Assembly (NCBI RefSeq): GCF_002270355.1
Contig: NZ_NJFZ01000015.1
Location: forward strand, 124,001 to 188,000
Direction of reading: 5' to 3'
Origin: Flectobacillus sp. BAB-3569
GTDB lineage: Bacteria > Bacteroidota > Bacteroidia > Cytophagales > Spirosomataceae
DNA length: 64,000 nucleotides
Position numbers and translations under genes: made by a program. The notes under the pieces were generated by a model, which was not told where the DNA came from, ran no database searches, and saw nothing but the letters and a program-made list of their open reading frames with translations. Of the stretch, positions 46,000 to 55,125 are shown in pieces. How positions within the stretch are numbered: the stretch's first letter is position 1; every line of letters begins with the position of its first letter.

Positions 46000-46716
46000 A
46001 TGAGAAATTTAGAAAAAGATTGGCTCACCGCAGGTTTAATTGACTTCGAGTACAAAAAATATTTGTTGCTCGCCTACCTACAATCTGTCAAAACTAACTT
46101 CAAAGAAAAGAAGCTTTACCCTGACTTATCTGATTTGCAGCGTCATTATGAGTATTCGATGTACTTTAAGGACGGTCTACAACAAATGGCGAAAAATTTT
46201 CCGAAGAGAATCAAAGGACTAGATTCGGATGCATTGCAAGTCAATTATGAGGAAGTAAAACAGCCCGAAAACGAAGTTATATCCGAAATGCAAAGTATTA
46301 TGGAATATGCTTTGCCAAAATTTAAGTACTCGATTGAGGAAGGAAAAGAGCTTTTATCAAAGGTTGAAAAAGGAATTTCGATTGCGCCTATTGGCGTTTT
46401 GCCTTTGTACAAAAATGAAGGATACCTGTTTTTGTATGAGCCTTGTATTCAGGAAACACGGATTTATCAATTCAATCTGACCATTTTTGAAAACAACCAC
46501 GAAAAATGTAGAGGACTAAAAACCTTTTATGTGGATACCGTTCGTCGTTCGATGGCGAATACTTTCGAAAATATGAAGATTGATTTAGTCAAAAAATATA
46601 GACACTTGCCCAACCCAGCCACATTTTTGGTGGAGTCTTCCAGTATTTTACCCTTGGAAGAAACCTTTTTGCCAATAGCTCAACGCAAAGTAGTAGAAAT
46701 GGTGTCGGCGGCGTAA
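46000..46716 (+). CDS. Conserved Bacteroidota protein of unknown function
   Basis: A 238-residue cytoplasmic protein (no signal or membrane segment). Features: an N-terminal helical part beginning MRNLEKDWLTAGLIDFEYKK and LLLAYLQSVKTNFKEKKLYPDLSDLQRHYEY, a central coiled region (EVISEMQSIMEYALPKFKYSIEEG), a beta-rich VLPLYKNEGYLFLYEP segment, and a terminal helix ending KVVEMVSAA. I recognise it as a conserved gene often near groESL in Bacteroidota, without a known role. The start is set by a canonical AAGGAGG (45987-45993) six bases before the ATG, rare in this phylum. It diverges from groES across 554 bp. Confidence 0.75.
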   Translation: MRNLEKDWLTAGLIDFEYKKYLLLAYLQSVKTNFKEKKLYPDLSDLQRHYEYSMYFKDGLQQMAKNFPKRIKGLDSDALQVNYEEVKQPENEVISEMQSIMEYALPKFKYSIEEGKELLSKVEKGISIAPIGVLPLYKNEGYLFLYEPCIQETRIYQFNLTIFENNHEKCRGLKTFYVDTVRRSMANTFENMKIDLVKKYRHLPNPATFLVESSSILPLEETFLPIAQRKVVEMVSAA

Positions 46717-46880
46717 ATAGGAGTTTTGAATGTTGGGTTTCGAGTGAGTAGTTTGTGTAAGCTATATTCTCAAAGGGAAAGTATGCTTTCGGCTTTCAGG
46801 TATTGGCATTCGGCAAAAACATGTTAAAACTTTTTACCTAGAGCCTAAAGTACAAAAATTAAGTTGGAGGGATTAATGAG

Positions 46881-46942
46881 ATAAAATATTAGTAATCATA
46901 AAATTATACTCAAAACTTATTACTCACAATTCAGCACTCATA
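46881..46942 (+). repeat. 62-bp repeat E, copy 1
   Basis: Matches 57341-57402 at 57 of 62 positions (shared word TATTAGTAATCATAAAATT and the ending CTCACAATTCAGCACTCATA). Both copies follow a MITE-like element. Confidence 0.7.
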
Positions 46943-47033
46943 CATATCATGTCTTTGTGTTAAAGTCAACAATTCAACTTAGCGGGTGAATTTATTCACA
47001 CTTAACGAAAATGATTAAACCGTTGCAAGGTCA

Positions 47034-47075
47034 ACAAAAAAAGTCGAGCAAGATTTCTTGCTCGACTTTTTTATT
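47034..47075. terminator. Terminator after secG
   Basis: AAAGTCGAGCAAGA pairs with TTGCTCGACTTT around TTTC; T-runs follow in both directions, so it is bidirectional. It lies 20-60 bp after the secG stop. Confidence 0.9.
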
Positions 47076-47095
47076 GTATCCGTACCTACGAAAGA

Positions 47096-47455
47096 TTATT
47101 TCGCTGGTGCAGGCGCTGGTGCTGGAGTTCCTGAAGCTGGAGCAGCAGGAGCTGGTGCAGGCACAGCTGCAGGAATAGTTTTAGTAGCTGCTTTTTCAAC
47201 GTTCACAGAGTTGATTCCTTCAGAAGCTGTTGGAGTCAAAAACTTAGAACCCAATGTTAACAAAGCAATTAGAATCGCTCCACCCCAAGTAATTTGTTCA
47301 AGTAGGTCGCCAGTGCGTTGTACACCGAACATTTGGCTAGCGCCAGCCGAACCGAATTCACCTGATAAGCCACCTCCTTTAGGGTTTTGCACAAGTACTA
47401 CGAACACTAACAATACCGCTACGATACAAATAATTACAATAACTGCTCCGAACAT
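47096..47455 (-). CDS. secG: Preprotein translocase subunit SecG
   Basis: A 119-residue inner-membrane protein of the SecYEG channel. Two hydrophobic helices (about residues 1-22 and 50-68) flank the conserved LVQNPKGGGLSGEFGSAGASQMFGVQRTGDLLEQ segment. The last ~25 residues are an Ala/Pro-rich tail (APAPAAPASGTPAPAPAPAK) common in Bacteroidota SecG. It sits among lptE, a sigma-54 activator and groESL, a neighbourhood often seen in the phylum. ATG start; own terminator downstream. Confidence 0.95.
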   Translation of the reverse strand: MFGAVIVIICIVAVLLVFVVLVQNPKGGGLSGEFGSAGASQMFGVQRTGDLLEQITWGGAILIALLTLGSKFLTPTASEGINSVNVEKAATKTIPAAVPAPAPAAPASGTPAPAPAPAK

Positions 47456-47645
47456 TTTTTACTTTTACTTTAAATGTGAATATTTTGTATTTGGAAATGA
47501 ATTACTAACGCTGTAAGCAATAGCAGTAGGCATTAGGCCAAATTAAGACGTGTCAGACGATAAGCTCAAATCGCAAGCTCATTGCTTTGAGAAGAACTTA
47601 TTGAATGCTTGAAATGCTAAATTTAGTCAAGTAAATAAACTCTTC

Positions 47646-48332
47646 CTACTGTATGGCCTTAATTTTATCCGCAAAGTACGCTTTTTTTTCTGGGAATTTC
47701 AAAATTAATTTTTCATACACCTCTATCGCTTTTTCTTTGCGCCCTTGCATCGTCAAAATTTTGGCATAGCTTTCTGTGACAACTTCTTTTTCTGCTTTAG
47801 TGCTTTTGGCAGATAAATCTATATGGTTCACAGGGGAATCTATCTGACTTTTAGAAGTGCGAATCAAGCCTGGGTCTTTCTCAATAAAGGAATTGATAAT
47901 GTCGAGTTGTTTTTGTTGTTTGTTCAAAATATCGTCCAACAACGCATCTTCATAAGAGGCCGAAAAAGCTACTAAATCATGATTTGCAAAGGTTTGAGGT
48001 TGCTCTTCTGCCGTTGCTTGTTCTATGATTTTATCTACTTTATTGATGTATTCGACTGTGCTAGGAGAATTTTGAGGAACCAGATTTTCGTTCACAAAAC
48101 TTCCATTGATTACTTTTCTTAAAGCATTGCGATTGAGCGCATATATGGCAGCCTTACGAATTTTTTCGTTGGCTAATTCTTCTGCATAATTGGCATGATA
48201 GCCTTTTGCCACTAAGGTATGTGCTAATTGAAAGAATGGATATTCTTCCAAAATAGCTTCCAAAGACTCTACATCCTTTTTGGAAACCTCATTGGGATTG
48301 GTTACTAAATATGAAAAAGCTTCTTTAGTCAT
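47646..48332 (-). CDS. Conserved protein with TPR-like helices
   Basis: A 228-residue protein from ATG 48332 (MTKEAFSYLVTNPNEVSKKDVESLEAIL). A longer frame upstream to 48434 is rejected because the added residues come from TCA-rich simple sequence. Helical segments include YPFFQLAHTLVAKGYHANY, NEKIRKAAIYALNRNALRKVI, and a C-terminal TPR-type pair (YAKILTMQGRKEKAIEVYEKLILKFPEKKAYFADKI). The family is common near lptE/secG in Bacteroidota with no assigned role; scaffold in envelope biogenesis is only a guess. Confidence 0.75.
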   Translation of the reverse strand: MTKEAFSYLVTNPNEVSKKDVESLEAILEEYPFFQLAHTLVAKGYHANYAEELANEKIRKAAIYALNRNALRKVINGSFVNENLVPQNSPSTVEYINKVDKIIEQATAEEQPQTFANHDLVAFSASYEDALLDDILNKQQKQLDIINSFIEKDPGLIRTSKSQIDSPVNHIDLSAKSTKAEKEVVTESYAKILTMQGRKEKAIEVYEKLILKFPEKKAYFADKIKAIQ

Positions 48333-48431
48333 CGAGAAGTTATAGGTAAAAGGAGTGATGAGTTTTTTGAGTTTTGAGTTAGGAGTTTTGAATGGTGAGT
48401 TGAGAATTAGGGTTGTGCGAAGGACTTCAAA

Positions 48432-48550
48432 CAATTTCAGATTTGGGATTTTTGATTTCGGAAATAAAGTAAAATCTCTATATTTTTTACATAATATAGG
48501 AAGCTTACACTTCCGAAATCCAATATCAGATATCCGAAATAAACAGTTTT
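48432..48550 (+). repeat. Dispersed repeat C, copy 2
   Basis: Closely matches 14962-15080, from GATTTGGGATTTTTGATTTC to GATATCCGAAATAAACAG. The gap otherwise holds TGAGT/ACTCA-rich simple sequence. Confidence 0.65.
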
Positions 48551-48613
48551 ACTTAGCTCAACCCTAATTCACAACTCAACACTCACATCTCCCAACTCAT
48601 CACTCAAAAGCTC

Positions 48614-49135
48614 TTACCACTCTCCTGCGGTTTTGTTAAAAATATCCAAAACAATTTGGTCAAATATCTTCGGAATCAAATCTTTTTCTACTGCCGTAAC
48701 GGTTTGATTTTGAGGGAAATCTTGGTAGAAAGAAAACTCTTGGTCAAAGTTTTTATTCTCGTCTTTGGCATTAGTAAACTTTACTTGAACTCTTATAGTA
48801 AGGCGGTTAAGTCCCCCTTTATCGGATGAACTAGTAGCTTTTGCTTCGACATCATATCCTGTAATACTTCCCTCAAACATCAAATCTGGATTGATATTGG
48901 CCATTTTCAATGAAGTATTTCGCTGAAAGTATTCTTTCATTTTTTCATTGAAAGTCAAGGTAAGGTTGGTTGGGCCACCTGCTGCTTGTGTCGTAAAGTT
49001 TTGAATCTGAATGGTTTTCAAATTCGGGTCTAAACTGGCCCCACGAAACGTATAGCAAGCCTGTAACAAGCTTGCGATTCCTACAAAAAGTAATATACCA
49101 GAAATTTTCCAGAGATTATTCTTCTTCGATGTCAT
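48614..49135 (-). CDS. lptE: LptE-family LPS assembly lipoprotein
   Basis: A 173-residue lipoprotein: signal helix ISGILLFVGIASLLQAC with lipobox LLQAC, then CYTFRGASLDPNLKTIQIQNF, LTFNEKMKEYFQRNTSLKMA, DLMFEGSITGYDVEAKA and LTIRVQVKFTNAKDENKNFDQEFSFYQDF. The final motif KIFDQIVLDIFNKTAGEW is typical. LptE forms the outer-membrane plug with LptD for lipopolysaccharide insertion. The 5-prime end overlaps the 3-prime end of the sigma-54 activator by 20 bp, so they are co-transcribed and perhaps translationally coupled. Confidence 0.9.
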   Translation of the reverse strand: MTSKKNNLWKISGILLFVGIASLLQACYTFRGASLDPNLKTIQIQNFTTQAAGGPTNLTLTFNEKMKEYFQRNTSLKMANINPDLMFEGSITGYDVEAKATSSSDKGGLNRLTIRVQVKFTNAKDENKNFDQEFSFYQDFPQNQTVTAVEKDLIPKIFDQIVLDIFNKTAGEW

Positions 49136-50486
49136 ATTGCTTGATTTTGCGATAAAGCGTTCTTTCGGAAATACCCAAATCCTGAGCGGCGTATTTGCGT
49201 TTATTTTTATTTTTTCTCAAGGCTCTGATAATCATATCTTTCTCTTGTTTTTCTAAAGATAAAGATACCTCCTCGGCCACATGAGTAATATCGTAAACAT
49301 CGTTGGCTGTATTGTTATCGTCGAGTGAAATAATTTTTAACTCATTATCACTTGGCGAAACATTGACATTTTGATAGCTAGGCTGATCAAAATTTGGCGT
49401 ACTAGGAGGCAAAATTCGACTGGGGTTCATTTCAGGAGCTTGAAAGCTATTGCCATAACTGGCAGGAATACTTTCACCCTCTAACCCTTGGAATAAAGTT
49501 TCATGACCCTTCAGGATATCGCCAGTCATTTCACCATTATTTTTAAGCACCTCCAAAAACATCTTTTTGAGTTCGGTCACATCGCGACGCATATCAAAAA
49601 GAATTTTGTAGAGTAATTCACGCTCATTAAAGTTATCTTTATTCTGTGCTTCAAAGTCCTTTCTAACGAGCCCGTTACCTACTTGTTGACCACTATTCAT
49701 TTGTAAATAATGAGTCAATTTGTTAGCATCAACAATACGGTCATCGACTTCCAAAATAGAGATTTGGTCAGCCAAGTTTTTCAACTGGCGGATATTACCA
49801 GGAAACCTTTGTGACAACAAAATATTCTGAGCATCTTGGGTCAACTGGATAGGTTTGATACGATACTTTTCGGCAAAATCGGTAGTGAACTTTCTGAAAA
49901 GTAATTCGATATCTAAACCACGATCGCGAAGCGGAGGCACAAAAATTGGAACGGTATTTAGACGGTAGTACAAGTCCTCACGGAATTTGCCACGCTCTAC
50001 AGCCTGCATCAAGTTGATGTTTGTGGCCGCTACAACTCGAACATTGGTACGCTGTACTTTGGAAGAACCCACTTTGATAAATTCTCCATTTTCGAGTACA
50101 CGTAACAAGCGAGCTTGAGTACCAAGAGGCATTTCGGCAATTTCGTCCAAGAAAATGGTACCGCCATCGGTCACTTCAAAGTAACCTTTACGAGCATCTA
50201 CTGCACCAGTAAAAGCTCCTTTTTCATGACCAAATAATTCTGAATCAATCGTTCCTTCGGGTATTGCACCGCAGTTTACCGCAATAAACTGTCCGTGTTT
50301 TCGTGCCGAAACATTATGTATAATTTTTGAGAATGATTCCTTTCCCGAACCACTTTCGCCTGTAATCAGCACGGTCATGTCGGTAGGAGCAACCTGTGCA
50401 GCTACTTCGATGGCATGGTTCAAGGCGGGGGAATTGCCAATTATACCAAATCGGGCTTTGATGGATTGTAATTCGGAATTAGTCAT
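49116..50486 (-). CDS. Sigma-54-interacting transcriptional activator (Fis family)
   Basis: A 456-residue AAA+ enhancer-binding protein with no receiver or GAF domain in front. Seen: Walker A GESGSGKE (43-50), the sigma-54 loop GAFTGA (90-95), Walker B GGTIFLDEIAEM, R-finger region YYRLNTVPIFVPPLRDRGLD, a linker rich in Asn/Pro/Ser (~300-400), and a C-terminal Fis HTH (NKRKYAAQDLGISERTLYRKIKQYDIEE). ATG 50486 (MTNSELQSIKARF) is chosen over an upstream in-frame start at 50567, whose residues come from simple intergenic sequence. In Bacteroidota this gene sits with lptE and secG. It may act on the CTG-CAG sites near groES and miaB (inference). Confidence 0.92.
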   Translation of the reverse strand: MTNSELQSIKARFGIIGNSPALNHAIEVAAQVAPTDMTVLITGESGSGKESFSKIIHNVSARKHGQFIAVNCGAIPEGTIDSELFGHEKGAFTGAVDARKGYFEVTDGGTIFLDEIAEMPLGTQARLLRVLENGEFIKVGSSKVQRTNVRVVAATNINLMQAVERGKFREDLYYRLNTVPIFVPPLRDRGLDIELLFRKFTTDFAEKYRIKPIQLTQDAQNILLSQRFPGNIRQLKNLADQISILEVDDRIVDANKLTHYLQMNSGQQVGNGLVRKDFEAQNKDNFNERELLYKILFDMRRDVTELKKMFLEVLKNNGEMTGDILKGHETLFQGLEGESIPASYGNSFQAPEMNPSRILPPSTPNFDQPSYQNVNVSPSDNELKIISLDDNNTANDVYDITHVAEEVSLSLEKQEKDMIIRALRKNKNKRKYAAQDLGISERTLYRKIKQYDIEEE

Positions 50487-50615
50487 ATATTTATAGGATT
50501 TGGATAGGTTGATTGAATCAAAGAATTGTGCGTGAGTGAATGGTGAATGAGGTGTTGTTAAAAACAATATTTAACACCATTATTCACAATTCACTCATTC
50601 AACATTCACAATTCT

Positions 50616-52034
50616 CTAAACCACCGCTTCTCCAATTAGGGTTGCTGCGGTACATTCTTTAATAAGAACGTTTACGTAGTCGCCTTTTTGGAAGTTTAAT
50701 TTAGGGAATACTACCACCTTGTTTTGGTCGTTGCGTCCTTGTAAGAAATCGTCTGAACGTTTTGAGAAACCTTCTACCAATACTTTCTGAACCTTACCGA
50801 TTGACATTTGGTTTCTTGCCAATGAGTGTTGTTGTTGAAGGGCAATGATTTCATTTAAACGGCGTTTTTTCACGTCTTCTGGAATATCATCTTCCAATTT
50901 TTTGGCAGCAGGTGTTCCTGGTCTTTCCGAATAAGCAAACATATAGCCGTAGTCATATTTTACATATTCCATAAGACTCAAGGTATCTTTATGCTCATCT
51001 TCTGTTTCGGTACAGAAACCTGCAATAAGGTCATGCGAAATACCACACTCTTCGCCCAAAATAGCACGGATCGCATCGATACGATTCAAATACCATTCAC
51101 GGTCGTAGGTACGGTTCATGATTTTCAAGACTCTCGAGTTACCTGATTGTGCTGGCAAGTGAATATAGTTACAGATGTTTTCATACTTTTTCATAGTATG
51201 CAAAACTTCATCAGTAATATCTTTAGGGTGCGACGTAGAGAAACGAACACGTAGTTCTGGACTAATCAAAGCTACTCTTTCAAGCAATTGAGCAAAGTTG
51301 ACTGTTTCTGTGCCATCTTCAGACGACCATTTGTATGAGTCTACATTTTGTCCCAAGAGTGTAACCTCTTTGAAGTTGTTGTCATGTAATTCTTGACACT
51401 CTTTTAGGATAGAATGTACGTCACGTGAGCGCTCACGACCTCTTGTGAAAGGCACTACGCAGAATGAGCACATATTGTCGCAACCACGCATGATACTTAC
51501 AAAGGCAGTAACGCCATTTGAATTCAGACGTACTGGTGTAATGTCGGCGTAAGTTTCGTCACGAGAAAGGAATACATTGATAGCTTTTTGACCTTCGTCA
51601 ACCTCACTGAAAAGGTTAGGTAAATCACGATAAGAATCTGGGCCTGCGACTACGTCAACGATTTTTTCTTCTTCCAAAAATTTCGTTTTCAAGCGTTCCG
51701 CCATACAACCTAATACACCAACCACAACCTGAGGTTTTTTCTTTTTGAGTGGTGTAAAGTTTTTCAGACGATTTCTCACTTTTTGCTCCGCATTTTCACG
51801 AATAGCACAAGTGTTCAACAAGATTACGTCAGCTTCTTCGTATTGGCTTGTAGTGGCATAGCCTTGTTCTTGCAAAATCGAAGTTACGATTTCACTATCC
51901 GAAAAGTTCATCTGACAGCCGTAACTCTCGATGTATAATTTCTTTTTACTTTCCTTGCCAGTTTCGTCCACCGAAATGCGGGCTACTTCCAACGCTTCTT
52001 TGTCTTCGTCTTTGAGTATTTCTAAGCTTCTCAT
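50616..52034 (-). CDS. miaB: tRNA-2-methylthio-N6-dimethylallyladenosine synthase
   Basis: A 472-residue radical-SAM methylthiotransferase that converts i6A37 of tRNA to ms2i6A37. Seen: the UPF0004 domain with [25 protein letters not shown] and [10 protein letters not shown] (three cluster Cys), the radical-SAM [39 protein letters not shown], and a C-terminal TRAM domain (residues ~400-472). ATG 52034 gives the usual length; the upstream TTG at 52079 adds 15 unlikely residues. Lies 129 bp upstream of the sigma-54 activator gene and probably heads its operon. Confidence 0.97.
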   Translation of the reverse strand: MRSLEILKDEDKEALEVARISVDETGKESKKKLYIESYGCQMNFSDSEIVTSILQEQGYATTSQYEEADVILLNTCAIRENAEQKVRNRLKNFTPLKKKKPQVVVGVLGCMAERLKTKFLEEEKIVDVVAGPDSYRDLPNLFSEVDEGQKAINVFLSRDETYADITPVRLNSNGVTAFVSIMRGCDNMCSFCVVPFTRGRERSRDVHSILKECQELHDNNFKEVTLLGQNVDSYKWSSEDGTETVNFAQLLERVALISPELRVRFSTSHPKDITDEVLHTMKKYENICNYIHLPAQSGNSRVLKIMNRTYDREWYLNRIDAIRAILGEECGISHDLIAGFCTETEDEHKDTLSLMEYVKYDYGYMFAYSERPGTPAAKKLEDDIPEDVKKRRLNEIIALQQQHSLARNQMSIGKVQKVLVEGFSKRSDDFLQGRNDQNKVVVFPKLNFQKGDYVNVLIKECTAATLIGEAVV

Positions 52035-52126
52035 CTTTTGATTAAGAATAATATGATTCGAATAGGGTGTTGGGCGCAATCAGAATACTTTTGTTCATAA
52101 TTGACCGCCTCATTCGTTTTAATCTA

Positions 52127-52134
52127 CAAATTTA
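52127..52134 (-). promoter_or_regulatory. Candidate -7 promoter element of miaB (TAAATTTG)
   Basis: TAAATTTG on the minus strand matches TAnnTTTG, 93-100 bp before the miaB ATG. TTGACA lies only 11 bp upstream, not at the usual ~19 bp. Confidence 0.4.
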
Positions 52135-52153
52135 CGGATTTTTCTTGTCAATC

Positions 52154-52168
52154 CTGCCATTATGTCAG
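52154..52168. promoter_or_regulatory. CTG-CAG palindrome upstream of miaB
   Basis: CTGCCATTATGTCAG has dyad symmetry (CTGnCA-N3-TGnCAG) and matches 11 of 15 bases of the site before groES at 45560. It lies directly upstream of the TTGACA/TAAATTTG region. Confidence 0.45.
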
Positions 52169-52416
52169 ACTTTTGTGGAATTGTGCTATTTCTTGAGTTT
52201 ATATCCTAGCATGTACCGATTTGACATGATAGTAAATGACCTTTTCACAGTTTTAGTTCAACCTTAAGGTTTCATTTAAGAAATTTTAGGAAAATTTAAG
52301 CTTTTCATCATTCAATGATGTTGCCACAAGGAGTAAATGTTTTCTCGAAAATAAATAATCAAGAAATCAATTATGGAATCTCGGCACTCCGCACTCATCA
52401 TTCATAACTTATTCTA

Positions 52417-54324
52417 ATGTCATATTTTGAAAATTTAACATCCTTATTACAAATAGAGCGGGAAGAAGACCGTACCCAATACAAACAACTGACCGAAAGC
52501 ACTAGCGTAAGCGAGCGACGCGCTAATGGACTTACGTGGTATCCAGTGGCTATTCGTGGTACAGAGTTGACAAAGGGCGATTATATAAGTGTGGAGTTGG
52601 AACGTACAACGCATCATGATTTGGCGCATGTGTTTCGTTTTGGCGTTCCTGCAACGCTGTTTAGCAATCATAATCCTTCAGATGATAGGATAGAAGGGCT
52701 AGTTTCCTATCAAGGGGGCAATAGGTTAAAGTTGACCCTAAAAACCGATGAATTGCCCGATTGGAGTCGCGATGGAAAGTTGGGGGTAGATGTACTTTTT
52801 GATGAAAATAGCTATGATGAAATGTTTGCGGCTTTGAAAGTAGCGCAAGTGCATCTCAATGATAGTAATTCGCCGAAAGCACATTTGATAAAAGTGTTAA
52901 CGGGGCAAACCAAACCAACATTTGATGAATATATACAGGCTAGGTCTAGTCCAAAACTCAATGAGTTCCAGAATAAAGCGTTAACCAAAATCCTTCAAGC
53001 GCAAGATTTGGCCATAGTGCATGGCCCTCCAGGGACTGGAAAAACTACGACCTTGGTAGAAGCCATTCAGCAACTAGCTCAAAAAGACCAAGGACCGATT
53101 CTGGTGGTAGCACCTAGTAATGCGGCTGTAGATTTGTTGAGTGAAAAGCTGTCACTAGCGGGGCTCAATGTATTACGAGTGGGCAATCCAGCGAGAGTTT
53201 CTGATGCTTTGATGGCATTGACTTTAGATGCTAAAATGACGGAGCACCCCGCCATTAAAGAAATCAAACGCTTTAAGAAACAAGCGCAGGAGTTCAAAAG
53301 TATGGCACATAAGTACAAGCGTAATTTTGGCAAAGCTGAGCGTGACCAACGCAAATTGTTATTTGAGGAGGCGCATAAAATCATGAAGGAGGTAGAGCGC
53401 ACGGAGCAATATATGATTGATGATATTTTGACCAAAACTCAAATTGTCACAGCAACGATGGTGGGCGCAAATCATTATACAGTCAGAAAATTGCAGTACA
53501 AAACCGTAGTGATTGACGAGGCTGGTCAGGCTTTGGAACCAGCCTGTTGGATTGCGATTTTGAAAGCCCAACGTGTGATACTAGCAGGAGATCACTGTCA
53601 ATTGGCACCAACCATCAAATCAAATGAAGCTTCGCAAAAAGGATTGAGTAAAACACTTTTAGAAAAATCTGTAGTAGCCCATCCCGAATCTGTGGTATTA
53701 TTACAAGAACAATACCGTATGAATGAGTTGATTATGGGATATTCGTCGCAAGTATTTTACCAAAATTTATTGAAAGCGCATGAGTCGGTCGCACAAAGAA
53801 CCTTGTTTGATGGAGAAATTGCCTTGAATTTTGTAGATACTGCGGGTTGTGGTTTTGAGGAAAAACTAATTGGAACCTCAACCATCAATCCAGAGGAAGC
53901 ACAATTGTTGGTAAAACATCTTACTCAATTAATAGAAAATTACAAAGTCGAAAAACCAGATAGCGCTGCGCCAAGTATTGCTGTGATTTCGCCTTACAAA
54001 CAACAAGTGTTGGAATTACAACAATTAGTACAACATTCGGGAATTGAAGAGAAGTTTTTGAAAAGAATCTCGGTTAATACCATAGATAGTTTTCAGGGAC
54101 AAGAGCGCGACATAGTGTATATCAGTATGGTGCGTAACAACGCAGAAGGAGAAATAGGATTCCTTTCCGATATTCGTAGAATGAATGTCGCTATGACTAG
54201 AGCCAAGAAAAAACTTGTGGTAATTGGTGATAGTGCCACCCTAGCACAATTTGATTTTTATGCTAAGTTTATCGAATATGCAGAAAATGCTGGATCATAT
54301 CTAAGTGCGTGGGAGTTTATGTGA
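52417..54324 (+). CDS. SF1 DNA/RNA helicase, UPF1/IGHMBP2-like
   Basis: A 635-residue cytoplasmic ATPase. An N-terminal ~185-residue beta-rich OB/stalk region (DYISVELERTTHHDLAHVFRFG) precedes the helicase core: Walker A GPPGTGKTT (~205), motif Ia VAPSNAAVDLLSEKL, Walker B VIDEAGQALEPACW (~366), motif III ILAGDHCQLAPTIKS, LLQEQYRMNELIMGYSS, NTIDSFQGQERDIVYISMVR (motif V) and MNVAMTRAKKKLVVIGD (motif VI). This is the UPF1-like SF1B branch; bacterial members unwind DNA and RNA, and roles are little studied. ATG start; convergent with a lipoprotein gene over a shared terminator. Confidence 0.93.
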   Translation: MSYFENLTSLLQIEREEDRTQYKQLTESTSVSERRANGLTWYPVAIRGTELTKGDYISVELERTTHHDLAHVFRFGVPATLFSNHNPSDDRIEGLVSYQGGNRLKLTLKTDELPDWSRDGKLGVDVLFDENSYDEMFAALKVAQVHLNDSNSPKAHLIKVLTGQTKPTFDEYIQARSSPKLNEFQNKALTKILQAQDLAIVHGPPGTGKTTTLVEAIQQLAQKDQGPILVVAPSNAAVDLLSEKLSLAGLNVLRVGNPARVSDALMALTLDAKMTEHPAIKEIKRFKKQAQEFKSMAHKYKRNFGKAERDQRKLLFEEAHKIMKEVERTEQYMIDDILTKTQIVTATMVGANHYTVRKLQYKTVVIDEAGQALEPACWIAILKAQRVILAGDHCQLAPTIKSNEASQKGLSKTLLEKSVVAHPESVVLLQEQYRMNELIMGYSSQVFYQNLLKAHESVAQRTLFDGEIALNFVDTAGCGFEEKLIGTSTINPEEAQLLVKHLTQLIENYKVEKPDSAAPSIAVISPYKQQVLELQQLVQHSGIEEKFLKRISVNTIDSFQGQERDIVYISMVRNNAEGEIGFLSDIRRMNVAMTRAKKKLVVIGDSATLAQFDFYAKFIEYAENAGSYLSAWEFM

Positions 54325-54482
54325 TTTTTTAACTACTTTCTGAAATTTTGAAAACGAAAATTCAACATTCTTTGGGTTGAATGTGGTAAGCCAAAATAAT
54401 AGGATAGCTGGTAAGAAATACGAAATAACGGTAGTCATTATGCAAGATAGTTAGTGATAGCAATTTCTATTCAAACTTACAA

Positions 54483-54523
54483 AAATAAGGCTTTACTTGT
54501 GCGCAAGTAAAGCCTTATTTTTA
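54483..54523. terminator. Bidirectional terminator between helicase and lipoprotein genes
   Basis: ATAAGGCTTTACTTG pairs perfectly with CAAGTAAAGCCTTAT around TGCG, with T-runs on both strands. Its right edge overlaps the stop codon of the lipoprotein gene. Confidence 0.92.
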
Positions 54524-54949
54524 TTTTACTCTCGTATATCTATAAGTTGCATTCGGACACTGATATATTTCTAAGGTTTCTTCGCTTAACTTCTTGATAG
54601 ACCATCCTTTACAAGTAGAGTTGAGGCATAAGGCATTAGGACAAGGTGTACCAAAGTTAGAGAAGATAACCATGTTGTTTTCCACTTTGTACTGACTTCC
54701 GATATAACCACAACAATCGCCTTCTGAGCCTGGTCGGTTGTTTATAAGAAATTTTCCATCTGAAGTAAATTCAATGTTGGGGAGTAGCATATACGATAGA
54801 ATGACCTCCCATTTTTGAGTACTATCATTAAAAATCTCATAAGTAGGTCGCCATTGACCAATGAGGTTTTTGGGCTCAATATCATTCCCGTTTTTACAAG
54901 AGATGAAGAGTACGATAAATACGGTTGAAATGCTGATAAATGCTCTCAT
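54521..54949 (-). CDS. Cys-rich lipocalin-like lipoprotein, paralogue 1
   Basis: A 142-residue lipoprotein from ATG 54949 (MRAFISISTVFIVLFISCKNG, lipobox FISC). A longer frame to 54982 arises from the flanking repeat. The mature part has LIGQWRPTYEIFNDSTQKWEV, a NIEFTSDGKFLIN strand, GDCCGYIGSQYKVENN, and a C-terminal Cys cluster (CPNALCLNSTCKGWSIKKL, IYQCPNATYRYTRVK). It is the same length as the gene at 55126 and shares most Cys positions and the GxWxPTYEIF block. A lipocalin-like small-ligand or envelope role is possible; I cannot name the family with certainty. Confidence 0.7.
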   Translation of the reverse strand: MRAFISISTVFIVLFISCKNGNDIEPKNLIGQWRPTYEIFNDSTQKWEVILSYMLLPNIEFTSDGKFLINNRPGSEGDCCGYIGSQYKVENNMVIFSNFGTPCPNALCLNSTCKGWSIKKLSEETLEIYQCPNATYRYTRVK

Positions 54950-54952
54950 ACG

Positions 54953-55111
54953 TAAGTTAGTGGGCAAAATGAAACTCAACAATTTGGCTTTCGACTTTCA
55001 GCAATGGGCTTTCGGCAATAGCATATCTGTAGTTACTTAAAAATATGTTGAAACTCTTTGCCTAGTGCCTAAAGCACACAACTTATATCTAATTTTGCAC
55101 GATTTCTTGAA
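54953..55111 (+). mobile_element. MITE-like element A8 between two paralogous lipoprotein genes
   Basis: About 159 bp: left end TAAGTTAGTGGGCAAAATGA, interior GGCTTTCGACTTTCAGC, right end AATTTTGCACGATTTCTTGA. Overlaps neither gene body, but its left end lies 4 bp upstream of the first lipoprotein start. Confidence 0.7.
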
Positions 55112-55125
55112 GGGAAAGATGACAA

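Larger units (their letters stand above)
46717..47095. other. 379-bp gap holding repeats and the secG terminator
   Basis: Contains a partial MITE-like copy (46770-46860), a 62-bp repeat E copy (46881-46942) and the secG terminator. Sequence outside these is simple and non-coding. Confidence 0.5.
52035..52416. other. 382-bp divergent gap between miaB and helicase genes
   Basis: Contains a TAAATTTG -7-type element (52127-52134, minus strand) and a CTG-CAG palindrome (52154-52168), both toward miaB. Near the helicase is TCA-rich simple sequence. A 66-codon frame at 52067-52267 has no coding character. Confidence 0.5.

Noticed and set aside
46770-46860. A complete MITE-like copy before secG
   Set aside because: Only the GGCTTTCAGG, CGGCAAAAACATG and GCCTA blocks remain; both ends are missing, so it is treated as a fragment.
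52067-52267. 66-codon plus-strand frame upstream of the helicase
   Set aside because: Crosses the miaB promoter region and palindrome; composition is not protein-like.
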